Origin: Hyphomicrobium_B sp001006785
GTDB taxonomy: Bacteria > Pseudomonadota > Alphaproteobacteria > Rhizobiales > Hyphomicrobiaceae
Length of the DNA: 64,000 nt
Direction of reading: 5' to 3'
NCBI RefSeq assembly: GCF_001006785.1
Contig: NZ_CDHO01000002.1
Coordinates: 620,001-684,000, forward strand
Part shown: one piece after another, positions 25,711 through 33,352 of the stretch
Numbering within the stretch: position 1 is the stretch's first letter
How the letters are laid out: each line of letters begins with the position of its first letter
The notes under the pieces: generated by a model
The model's database searches: none
Told to the model about the DNA's origin: nothing
The model's input: the letters and a program-made list of their open reading frames with translations, nothing else
Made by a program: the position numbers and the translations under genes

Positions 25711-26318
25711 GACGTTGCTTTCTCCAGTGTGCAGGTTGCATCTCCCGTGCGCGCCAGCTCGGCTTCGAATGGAAACGAGCGCCGCATGATGCGAAGCTCG
25801 GGTCCCGTGTCGCCGAGGAAATGCAGCTTCGCGGCCCCCTCGTCGCTGCTGTACCAGGCTTCGACTGAATATGGCGCCGTGTCTTTGGCGAGCATGAGTT
25901 GCCCTTTATAGGTTCCCCCGCCATTGGTGACCGCGCTATTCGCCGCGAGCCGCACGCCGATCGCGCCGCACGTCTTGTCGTCTTTCACGGCAATCCCGCA
26001 CCAGCCGTCCTTGCACGCGACGAAATCATAGGTCAGCGCGCATCCGTTGCTGCAATCGCTTTCGGCCTCGCTGCGGCCGTAGCCGTGGCGCTTACCGCTC
26101 CAGCGTCCCGCGAGCGACACCGTTGCTGATGGCGCGCTCGTCGCTTCGCTACCCGTCTCAGCCGCCGCAGAGCCGACAAAACTCGGAGCGATGATGGCTC
26201 CAGCCATGACAGATGCCAGCATGACCGACGCCACGATCACGCTTCCTGCAATCGCGCCGCGCCACGCTCGCGACGGAAAACTGCGCCGGATGCTGTCGCG
26301 TATGGCAATTCTTGTCAT
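25707..26318 (-). CDS. Exported protein of unknown function
   Basis: A 203-residue precursor. A basic N-terminus and a long hydrophobic stretch (about residues 22-52) form a signal peptide ending near SAAAETG. The mature part begins with LAGRWSGKRHGYGRSE and has six cysteines, including SDCSNGCALTYDFVACKDGWCG, suggesting disulfides in the periplasm. GTG at 26321 directly precedes the ATG at 26318, and GAGG lies about 10 bases upstream. Its 5' end overlaps the divergent DUF2306 gene. The family is not recognised. Confidence 0.68.
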   Translation of the reverse strand: MTRIAIRDSIRRSFPSRAWRGAIAGSVIVASVMLASVMAGAIIAPSFVGSAAAETGSEATSAPSATVSLAGRWSGKRHGYGRSEAESDCSNGCALTYDFVACKDGWCGIAVKDDKTCGAIGVRLAANSAVTNGGGTYKGQLMLAKDTAPYSVEAWYSSDEGAAKLHFLGDTGPELRIMRRSFPFEAELARTGDATCTLEKATS

Positions 26319-26886
26319 CACGATGGTCCTCGTTGTGCCTGTCGGGCTCGTCGCGCTCGGCTCCGGTGCCGGAGTGATCGCGCTGCCCTATGAGATGTTC
26401 GAACTGGCGCGCCGCGCGCCCCTTCTCTTTCCGGCTCACATGATTGCATCGGCGCTTGCGCTTCTACTGGCGCCCGCCGTTATCCTGTCGCGACGCCGTC
26501 CCGAGTTTCACAGACCGCTTGGCCGGCTGTTGGGCCTCTTTGTGGTGATTGGTGGGCTGACTGCGCTCCCGGTCGCCGTCATGAGCCACTCGACTCCTTT
26601 GGCGCGCGCCGGGTTCTTCGCGCAAGGACTGGTTTGGCTCTATCTGTTCGGTGCAGCATACCTCGCGATCCGCGCACGCGACATTCCCCGCCATGCTCAC
26701 CTGATGACCGCGATGGTGGCGGTGACGACCGGCGCCGTCTGGTTCCGCGTAATCACCGGCACGGCCATCGCGTTGAGATTGCCGTTCGAACCGGTCTATG
26801 CCGCATCCGCCTGGCTCGGTTGGATGCTGCCTTTGGCGCTGGTGCTGTCGAAGCCGCGAGCTTTCGCGGGGCTCCTGTCGCGATAG
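26290..26886 (+). CDS. DUF2306-like integral membrane protein
   Basis: A protein of about 198 residues with some six membrane helices, including ILVITMVLVVPVGLVALG, LFPAHMIASALALLLAPAVI, LGRLLGLFVVIGGLTALPVA, and AWLGWMLPLALVL. HR-rich loops such as RRRPEFHRPLGR and RDIPRHAHLMTAMV resemble DUF2306/YyaC-type membrane proteins with possible heme- or metal-binding histidines. The start is uncertain: in-frame ATGs at 26191, 26206, 26290 and 26302 all give the same core. I chose 26290, which overlaps the divergent gene by 29 bases; earlier starts would overlap by up to 128 bases. Confidence 0.65.
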   Translation: MLSRMAILVITMVLVVPVGLVALGSGAGVIALPYEMFELARRAPLLFPAHMIASALALLLAPAVILSRRRPEFHRPLGRLLGLFVVIGGLTALPVAVMSHSTPLARAGFFAQGLVWLYLFGAAYLAIRARDIPRHAHLMTAMVAVTTGAVWFRVITGTAIALRLPFEPVYAASAWLGWMLPLALVLSKPRAFAGLLSR

Positions 26887-26955
26887 CCGCAGCGCCCGCC
26901 CTCGCCCGGAACGCCCGCATCCTCTAGTCTCCCCAGCGCAATCAAGAGGATGCTC

Positions 26956-27978
26956 ATGACGGACGCCATCAAGCCCTCGCGCGACATCGCGCGGCTCATC
27001 GAAATCATGGCGGCGCTACGGACGCCGGTCACCGGCTGCCCGTGGGATCTCGAGCAGAATTTCGAAACCATCGCTCCGTATACGATCGAGGAAGCCTACG
27101 AGGTCGCCGACGCGATCGCCCGCCGCGACCTGCCGGATTTGAAGGACGAACTCGGCGATCTCTTGCTTCAGGTTGTCTATCACGCGCGGCTCGCCGAGGA
27201 GCAAGGCGCGTTTGCGTTCGGCGACGTCGTCGAGGCGATCACGCGCAAGATGATCCGCAGGCATCCGCACGTCTTCGCTGACGGCGCGGCGCGCGATCCG
27301 CAATCGGTCAAGACCGCGTGGGATCGGATCAAGGCCGAAGAGCGCGCGGAAAAAGCCGCCGAGCGCACCAGGCTCGCGCAGGCTGCACCTGCTTCTTCAC
27401 CCCTCCCCGTTCGCGAAGCAGAGTTAGGCTCTGAGCCGCAACCATCGACGCTCGCCGATATTCCTGTCGGGCTCCCGGCGCTGACGCGCGCTATCAAGTT
27501 GCAGGACAAAGCCGCAAAGGTCGGTTTCGATTGGCCGAACCTCGCCCCCGTCTTCGACAAGCTGAAAGAAGAGATCGCCGAGTTCGAGGAAGTCGCCCTC
27601 CCAAATGATCCACGAAGGGACTCTTTATTGGCGCCTTCCGACTCGCGTTCCGCGAGCCGGCCGGAAGGCGCGTCACTCTCGGCGTCCGGCGGCCGGCTCC
27701 CCGGAGGGGCGTCGCCAGACGCCATCAAAGAACGCGCGATCAAAGAAGAGTTTGGCGACATGCTGTTCGTGATGGCGAACATCGCGCGGCATTTGCATCT
27801 CGATCCGGAAGCAGCATTGCGCGCGGCGAACCAGAAATTCGTGCGCCGCTTCGCACATATCGAAACGCGTTTGGAGAAACTCGGCAAAACCCCGTCGCAG
27901 TCGACGCTCGAAGAAATGGACGCGCTGTGGGACGAGGCGAAAGCGATAGAGAAGAGCGCGACGGCAAAAAAAGCCTAA
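26956..27978 (+). CDS. mazG: Nucleoside triphosphate pyrophosphohydrolase MazG with inserted segments
   Basis: A 340-residue tandem-MazG protein that hydrolyses NTPs and dNTPs to monophosphates and pyrophosphate. It clears damaged or excess nucleotides, and in E. coli it lowers ppGpp. Domain 1 has TIEEAYEVADAI and DELGDLLLQVVYH; domain 2 has KEEIAEFEEVA and KEEFGDMLFVMANIARH. E. coli MazG is 263 residues. The extra length is a linker of about 28 residues between domains (around residues 133-160) and a Ser/Arg/Gly/Pro-rich insertion at about 217-256, inside domain 2 between its two acidic helices. The insertion coincides with a DNA palindrome and keeps the frame. GAGG precedes the ATG at 26956. 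Confidence 0.93.
   Translation: MTDAIKPSRDIARLIEIMAALRTPVTGCPWDLEQNFETIAPYTIEEAYEVADAIARRDLPDLKDELGDLLLQVVYHARLAEEQGAFAFGDVVEAITRKMIRRHPHVFADGAARDPQSVKTAWDRIKAEERAEKAAERTRLAQAAPASSPLPVREAELGSEPQPSTLADIPVGLPALTRAIKLQDKAAKVGFDWPNLAPVFDKLKEEIAEFEEVALPNDPRRDSLLAPSDSRSASRPEGASLSASGGRLPGGASPDAIKERAIKEEFGDMLFVMANIARHLHLDPEAALRAANQKFVRRFAHIETRLEKLGKTPSQSTLEEMDALWDEAKAIEKSATAKKA
27631..27671. repeat. Palindromic element inserted in frame in mazG
   Basis: GCGCCTTCC (27631-27639) pairs with GGAAGGCGC (27663-27671), and inside it CTCGCG (27642-27647) pairs with CGCGAG (27651-27656) around TTC. G/C-rich repeats continue to about 27710 (GGCGTCCGGCGGCCGG). The surrounding MazG family does not have this segment, so it looks like a REP-type or similar palindrome that has entered the gene without breaking the frame. 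Confidence 0.6.
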
Positions 27979-29201
27979 GCGCCGTTGCCCTTCCGGATCG
28001 CATCCGACACATGCTCGGGCCGAAAGCCTAGGCCGATCAACCGCGCCGGAATGCGCGATAGAAATGGCAAGCTGTTGAACAGGCGAAAGGCGAGCGGAGG
28101 CTTCACATCACGCGTTTTCGCAAGCGTCTTCGCAATGACCCGGTTCTGCACGGTGAGTTGCAGACGCTGGGTCGCGCGCGTTGGAAAATCCCGCCGCGCC
28201 TGAACCGTCTTGAGATCGTCGAACGTCAGCCGTTTCTCTTTCAGCGGTTGCCACAGACTGTTGGCCGCCGCGACGGCATCTTGAACGGCGAGATTGATGC
28301 CGACGCCGCCGACCGGGCTCATGGCGTGCGCCGCATCTCCGATGCACAGCAATCCGGGTCTCGCCCATTCGTTCAGCCGGTCGACGGCGACGGTCAGAAG
28401 CTTGACGTGTTCCCAGTCAGCGATGGCGTCGGCGCGGGACGCTTCGAACGGCAGCAGCACGCCGACCGACTTGCGAAACGCGTCGAGACCTGCCGCACGC
28501 ACTTTGGCGTCGTCGCCTTTCGGAATGACGTAGGCGCACTGCCAATAGTCGCCGCGCTGGAGCATGATGAAAATCTGTCCGGCATCGAACCGGGCCTGCG
28601 TCTCTTCCGTGTCGGTCGGAAGCCTCGGCAGCCGGAACCACATGACATCCATCGGCGCCCCGAAGTTTTCACTGACGAGGCCTGACGCTTTTCGCAGCGT
28701 CGATGTACGCCCGTCCGCCGCAACGACGAGATCGGCAGAGATAGTCAGCGGCCCTTCGGGTGTCGTGACTTTAACGCCCGATACGCGACCGCCATCATGA
28801 ATGAGATCAGTCGCCTCGGCGTTCATGCGCAGCGAAAATTTCGGATACGCGCGCCCCTTCTCCGCCAGAAAATCGAGAAAGTCCCATTGCGGCATCAGCG
28901 CGATGAACTTCGTCGAAATCGGCAGCGACGAAAAATCCGCGAGCTTGATGCGCGTTTCGCCGAACTGCCCGTAGAGCCGCTTCACCTCTTGATGCGGCAG
29001 CTTCAGGAACTCATCGAGCCACCCGAGCTCCTCCATCAGACGCAACGTCGAGGGGTGAATCGTGTCGCCGCGAAAGTCGCGCAGGAAATCTTTGTGCTTT
29101 TCGAGAACGAGCACATCGACGCCAGCGCGCGCGAGCAGCACGCCGAGCATCATTCCGGCCGGTCCGCCTCCGGCAATGCAGCAGGTGACGTGTCGATCCA
29201 T
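27975..29201 (-). CDS. FAD-dependent oxidoreductase (PHBH/UbiH-type)
   Basis: A 408-residue flavoprotein monooxygenase. The N-terminal Rossmann motif is CIAGGGPAGMMLGVLLARAG, followed by the glutamate ending of the second strand (LEKH). The second FAD motif is LVVAADGRTSTLR, and the third is LLCIGDAAHAMSPVGGVG. This is the p-hydroxybenzoate hydroxylase fold. The substrate is unknown; it may act on aromatics, quinone precursors or geranylgeranyl-like substrates. It converges with mazG, overlapping its last 4 bases. Its start is 23 bases from the hflX stop on the same strand, so it may be the distal gene of the hfq-hflX transcript. Confidence 0.84.
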   Translation of the reverse strand: MDRHVTCCIAGGGPAGMMLGVLLARAGVDVLVLEKHKDFLRDFRGDTIHPSTLRLMEELGWLDEFLKLPHQEVKRLYGQFGETRIKLADFSSLPISTKFIALMPQWDFLDFLAEKGRAYPKFSLRMNAEATDLIHDGGRVSGVKVTTPEGPLTISADLVVAADGRTSTLRKASGLVSENFGAPMDVMWFRLPRLPTDTEETQARFDAGQIFIMLQRGDYWQCAYVIPKGDDAKVRAAGLDAFRKSVGVLLPFEASRADAIADWEHVKLLTVAVDRLNEWARPGLLCIGDAAHAMSPVGGVGINLAVQDAVAAANSLWQPLKEKRLTFDDLKTVQARRDFPTRATQRLQLTVQNRVIAKTLAKTRDVKPPLAFRLFNSLPFLSRIPARLIGLGFRPEHVSDAIRKGNGA

Positions 29202-29223
29202 AGCGCGAGCTTAGCCCTCCGCG

Positions 29224-30627
29224 TCAGACCTTCAACCCCGCTTTTCGTAACTGCCCGAGCACGCGGTCTTTCTTTTCGCTCGGAATGCGCAGCCGAAGTT
29301 CGATGCTGCCGTCCTTGCGCGCCTCGCGAGCCAGCACGTCGCACGTTTCATGCAGCCAGTTGAGAAGCGCCCCAAGGCTGCCGGGAATGATGACGTCAAG
29401 GATCTCGTCGGCGACGCTGAGGCGGCTGTCGATCGCGTCGAGCAGCGGCACGATGCCTTCTCCCGTCACGGCCGAAACGAGAACCGGCGGACGCTCGTCG
29501 CGCTGGGCTTCGTGTTGTAGCTCCGCGCGCCGATCGCCCGTCAGAAGATCGATCTTGTTCCAGACTTCCTGGATATGTCCGTCGACCGGCAGCGTATCGA
29601 TGCCGAGCTCGCCCAGAACCTTTTCGACGTCGCGGGCCTGCGCTTCCGTTTCCTCATGCGCGATGTCGCGCACGTGCAGAATGAGATCGGCCTCGACCAC
29701 TTCTTCAAGCGTCGCGCGGAACGCTGCGACCAGCGATGTCGGCAAATCCGAGATGAAACCGACGGTATCCGACAGGATGATACGCCGCGCACTCGGCAGC
29801 TTCACTTCCCGCATCGTCGGATCGAGCGTCGCGAACACCTGATCCATCGCGACGACGCCTGCGCCGGTGATCTTGTTGAACAGCGTCGACTTACCCGCGT
29901 TCGTATAGCCGACGACGGCGACGATCGGATACGGCACCTTGCGCCGGCCTTTGCGATGCAGATCACGCGTGCGAACGACGTCCTTGAGATCGCGCTTGAT
30001 GGCGTCGATGCGATCCTGAAGCATACGCCGGTCGAGTTCGATCTGCGCTTCGCCGGGGCCGCCGAGAAAGCCGCCGCCGCCGCGCTGGCGTTCCAAGTGC
30101 GTCCACGCGCGAACGAGCCGCCCCTTCTGATACGAAAGATGCGCAAGCTCGACTTGCAGCACGCCTTCGCGCGTTCGCGCCCGCGCGCCAAAAATTTCGA
30201 GAATGAGACCAGTGCGGTCGAGAACCTTCGTGTTCCACGCCTTCTCGAGATTGCGCTGCTGCACCGGCGTCAGAGCATGATCGACGATGACCAGCCCGAT
30301 ATCGAGATCGCGCACGCGCCCGCCGAGTTCATCGACTTTGCCCGATCCGAGCAAGGTGGACGGCCGCGGCTCCGACATGGGAACGATCGCGGAGTCGATG
30401 ATGTCGAGATCGATGGCGTTTGCGAGGCCGACTGCCTCGGACAATCGGTTTTCGGGCGTGTGCGTTTCGCCCGCGGTCTTAGCCGCATCGCCCGAGCGTT
30501 GCGGCCGTTTCAGAACCGGTACAAGGACCAGCGTCCGCGTTCTCGGCTGACGCGTATCTTGACTCGTACGCCGGCGCTTGCGAGGCGAAGCATCGTCGCC
30601 GTCATGATTATTGGAAATTGGTGTCAA
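29224..30627 (-). CDS. hflX: GTPase HflX
   Basis: A 467-residue ribosome-associated GTPase that rescues stalled 70S ribosomes. The N-terminal domain has the nucleotide-binding glycine-rich region (QRGGGGFLGGPGEAQIELDR). The G domain shows G1 VGYTNAGKSTLFN, G3 DTVGFISDLP and G4 WNKIDLL. The C-terminal part is longer than in E. coli HflX (426). The start is a TTG that overlaps the hfq stop (TTGA), giving translational coupling; later in-frame starts cannot be excluded. hfq-hflX linkage is widely conserved. Confidence 0.93.
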   Translation of the reverse strand: MTPISNNHDGDDASPRKRRRTSQDTRQPRTRTLVLVPVLKRPQRSGDAAKTAGETHTPENRLSEAVGLANAIDLDIIDSAIVPMSEPRPSTLLGSGKVDELGGRVRDLDIGLVIVDHALTPVQQRNLEKAWNTKVLDRTGLILEIFGARARTREGVLQVELAHLSYQKGRLVRAWTHLERQRGGGGFLGGPGEAQIELDRRMLQDRIDAIKRDLKDVVRTRDLHRKGRRKVPYPIVAVVGYTNAGKSTLFNKITGAGVVAMDQVFATLDPTMREVKLPSARRIILSDTVGFISDLPTSLVAAFRATLEEVVEADLILHVRDIAHEETEAQARDVEKVLGELGIDTLPVDGHIQEVWNKIDLLTGDRRAELQHEAQRDERPPVLVSAVTGEGIVPLLDAIDSRLSVADEILDVIIPGSLGALLNWLHETCDVLAREARKDGSIELRLRIPSEKKDRVLGQLRKAGLKV

Positions 30628-30872
30628 CCAGTTCCTTCGCCGTCCTGATCGTTGAGATTGACCGGGCCGCCCGGCATGATCGTCGAAATGGCATGCTTGT
30701 AAACGAGCTGCGAGTGCCCGTCGCGCCGAAGCAGAACGCAGAAATTATCGAACCAGCTGACGATGCCCTGCAGCTTGACGCCGTTGATAAGGAAGATCGT
30801 CAGCGGAGTTTTGTTTTTACGAACATAATTAAGGAAAGTGTCTTGTAAATTTTGAGTTTTTTCAGCCGCCAT
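30624..30872 (-). CDS. hfq: RNA chaperone Hfq
   Basis: An 82-residue Sm-like protein that forms a hexamer and pairs small RNAs with mRNAs. The Sm1 motif is seen in TPLTIFLINGVKLQGIVSWFD, and Sm2 is the typical YKHAIST segment (the equivalent of YKHA in E. coli). Gln8-type proximal-face residues lie in EKTQNLQDTFLN. Length fits alphaproteobacterial Hfq (78-85). It is followed, with a 4-base overlap, by hflX and preceded by the aminotransferase and ntrX genes. In Rhizobiales Hfq affects nitrogen and carbon regulation. Confidence 0.97.
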   Translation of the reverse strand: MAAEKTQNLQDTFLNYVRKNKTPLTIFLINGVKLQGIVSWFDNFCVLLRRDGHSQLVYKHAISTIMPGGPVNLNDQDGEGTG

Positions 30873-31041
30873 AATTTTTGTCCGTTTTTTTCGACGTCTT
30901 TTGAAACGCGCCGGGCGCTGTCGGGCTTGAAAAATCGACGAGGCGACCTAGCGGCGATCTCGACGGGCATCGGGGGGATGACTATCGAAGCGGTGACACT
31001 TTACAGGTGTTATTGCCCCGCACAATGCGGCAACATTCGCA

Positions 31042-31905
31042 CTACACGATTGAAATTTCGGCAAGCTCATGGAAGCGCGACCGGAGCCGGCGCACGACCG
31101 GACCCGGCCGTCCGTCGCCGACCTTCCGCGCATCAATGCTGACCACCGGCATGACCGTGTTCGTTGCCGACGTCACAAAAGCTTCGCGGGCGCCGAAGGC
31201 CTCGGCAAGAGTGAACGCGCGTTCCTCGAGCTTCAGCCCTTCTGCCGCCGCGACGTCCTTAACGGTCGCCCGCGTGACGCCCGGAAGAATACGCGGGTCG
31301 AGTGGACGTGTCACCAGCACGCCGTCGGCCGTCACGATCCACGCGTTGCTCGACGCGCCTTCCGTAATTGCGCCGGATTGATCGACGAACCACGCCTCAT
31401 GAGCGCCCGCGCTATGCGCCGCGTCCTTGGCGAGCACCGCCGGCAGCAGCATCACCGTTTTGATGTCGGAACGGCCCCAGCGATTGTCGGGCATCGTCTT
31501 GACGGCAATGCCGTGCTCGGCAAGCTCGTCCGCCCAACCCGATCGCTGCGAGCGCGCGAGAACGACCAGTGTGGGTAAAATTTCCGGACCCGGAAAAGAG
31601 AAATTCCTCGGACCTGCCCCGCGCGTCACCTGGATGTAGACAAGGCCGTCGCGCACGCGGTTTCGCCGCACGACTTCGCCGACGATGTGCAAGAGCGCGC
31701 CATCCGACATGGGCGCCGAAATCGACAACGCGCCGAGCGAGCGGTTCAAACGCGCAAGATGCCGGGTTGCATCAACTAATCGGCCGCCGCGCACTTCCAT
31801 GACTTCATAGACCGCGTCGGCAAATTGAAAGCCGCGATCCTCGGCATGGATCGCAGCTTCGGCGTAGCGCTTGTAGGCGCCATTGACGTAGACGATGCGG
31901 GTCAC
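31042..31905 (-). CDS. dat: D-amino acid aminotransferase (PLP class IV)
   Basis: A 287-residue fold-type IV PLP enzyme. It begins MTRIVYVNGAYKRYAEAAIH and has HAEDRGFQFADAVYEV, the class IV start. The catalytic Lys lies in GRSDIKTVMLLPAVLAK, and EGASSNAWIV is the class IV signature. These enzymes supply D-glutamate and D-alanine. The start is GTG with AAGGGA nearby. It sits 15 bases after ntrX and upstream of hfq, the usual place for this gene in the Hyphomicrobiales ntr operon. A branched-chain or 4-amino-4-deoxychorismate role is possible but less likely. Confidence 0.86.
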   Translation of the reverse strand: MTRIVYVNGAYKRYAEAAIHAEDRGFQFADAVYEVMEVRGGRLVDATRHLARLNRSLGALSISAPMSDGALLHIVGEVVRRNRVRDGLVYIQVTRGAGPRNFSFPGPEILPTLVVLARSQRSGWADELAEHGIAVKTMPDNRWGRSDIKTVMLLPAVLAKDAAHSAGAHEAWFVDQSGAITEGASSNAWIVTADGVLVTRPLDPRILPGVTRATVKDVAAAEGLKLEERAFTLAEAFGAREAFVTSATNTVMPVVSIDARKVGDGRPGPVVRRLRSRFHELAEISIV

Positions 31906-31920
31906 GCTGCTGTCCGTCCC

Positions 31921-33321
31921 TTACGAAACGGATCTGAGATCGCCGGCCCGCTGTTCGGACGAGACGCCCAGCGCACGAAGTTTCCGGTGCAGCGCCGAGC
32001 GCTCCATGCCGACGAACTCGGCCGTGCGCGAGATGTTGCCGCCGAAGCGGTTGATCTGCGCCAGCAGATATTCGCGCTCGAAGATTTCGCGCGCCTCGCG
32101 TAGCGGCAGCGACATCAGATGCTCCGCGCCGCCGTTGACCGGGAGCGGCACGTTCGAGCCGATTTCGTCGGGAAGCATGTCCGCCGTGATCGCGGCGCTC
32201 GCATCGCCGCCCGCCAGGATCAGAAGTCGTTCGACGTTGTTGCGAAGCTCGCGCACGTTGCCCGGCCAGTCGTGCGCCTGCAGCACGGCGATGGCGTCCT
32301 CGCCGATCCGCCGCGGCGCCAGACCCGACGTCTGCGCGACCTGCCCGACGAAATACTGGATAAGATCGGGAATATCCTCGCGCCGCTCTGCGAGGCTCGG
32401 CACGCGCAACGTCACGACGTTGAGGCGATGGTAGAGATCTTCGCGGAAACGGCCTTCGCGAATATCCTGATCGAGATCGCGCGATGTCGACGAGATGATG
32501 CGCACGTCGACCGACACCTTCTGGCTGCCGCCGAGACGCAGGAATTTCTGCTCGACGAGAACGCGCAGGATCTTGCCTTGCGTTTCCATCGGCATGTCGG
32601 CGACTTCGTCGATGTAGAGCGTGCCGGTGTGCGCTTCTTCGAGTGCGCCGACTTTGCGCGGCCCGCCGGTGCGATCCTCGGTGCCGAACAACTCTTCCTC
32701 GACCCGGTCCGGAACCATCGCCGCCGCATTGAGCACGACGAACGGACCGTCGGCGCGCAGCGACTTCTGATGCAGAACGCGCGCCGCGAGTTCTTTGCCA
32801 GAGCCCGACGCGCCGCGCAGCATGATGCGGCTGTTGGTCGGACCCGCCTTGTCGATGTTATTCTTCAGCTGATTGATCGCCGGCGACTTGCCGATCATTT
32901 CGGCGGAGACGACGGAGCGCTCCTTCAGTTCGCGAACCTCACGCTTCAGCTGCGAAGCTTCGAGCGCGCGCATCGTGACGAGCACCAGGCGATCGGCCTT
33001 GAACGGCTTCTCGATGTAATCGTAGGCGCCGCGCTTGATGGCGGTGACGGCCGTCTCGATATTGCCGTGTCCTGAAATGATGACCACCGGCAGATCGGGA
33101 TACGTCCGCTTCATGATCGTCAGCACCTCGAGACCATCGAGGCGGCTGCCCTGCAGCCAGATGTCGAGAATGACAAGGTGCGGTTTTCTATCTTCGATCG
33201 CGCGCAGCGCTTCATCACTGTCGCGTGCGAGGCGCGTCCGGTGACCTTCGTCTTGCAGGATACCCGCAACCAGATCCCGAATATCGGCTTCATCATCAAC
33301 GATCAAAATATCAGCGGACAT
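31921..33321 (-). CDS. ntrX: NtrX, sigma-54-type response regulator of nitrogen sensing
   Basis: A 466-residue regulator with a receiver domain (phosphoacceptor Asp53 in LVILDIWLQG), an AAA+ domain and a C-terminal Fis-type HTH (NISRTAEFVGMERSALHRKL). The P-loop is GASGSGKE, and the Walker B segment is TGTLYIDEVADMP. The GAFTGA loop needed to contact sigma-54 is absent (ELFGTEDRTGGPRKVGALEE), as reported for alphaproteobacterial NtrX. It may therefore act as a repressor or a sigma-70-type regulator. AGGAG lies 9 bases before the ATG. It is the partner of NtrY, encoded just upstream. Confidence 0.94.
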   Translation of the reverse strand: MSADILIVDDEADIRDLVAGILQDEGHRTRLARDSDEALRAIEDRKPHLVILDIWLQGSRLDGLEVLTIMKRTYPDLPVVIISGHGNIETAVTAIKRGAYDYIEKPFKADRLVLVTMRALEASQLKREVRELKERSVVSAEMIGKSPAINQLKNNIDKAGPTNSRIMLRGASGSGKELAARVLHQKSLRADGPFVVLNAAAMVPDRVEEELFGTEDRTGGPRKVGALEEAHTGTLYIDEVADMPMETQGKILRVLVEQKFLRLGGSQKVSVDVRIISSTSRDLDQDIREGRFREDLYHRLNVVTLRVPSLAERREDIPDLIQYFVGQVAQTSGLAPRRIGEDAIAVLQAHDWPGNVRELRNNVERLLILAGGDASAAITADMLPDEIGSNVPLPVNGGAEHLMSLPLREAREIFEREYLLAQINRFGGNISRTAEFVGMERSALHRKLRALGVSSEQRAGDLRSVS

Positions 33322-33352
33322 TACAGCGCTCCTGGGGACTTAAGCTTTTGTA

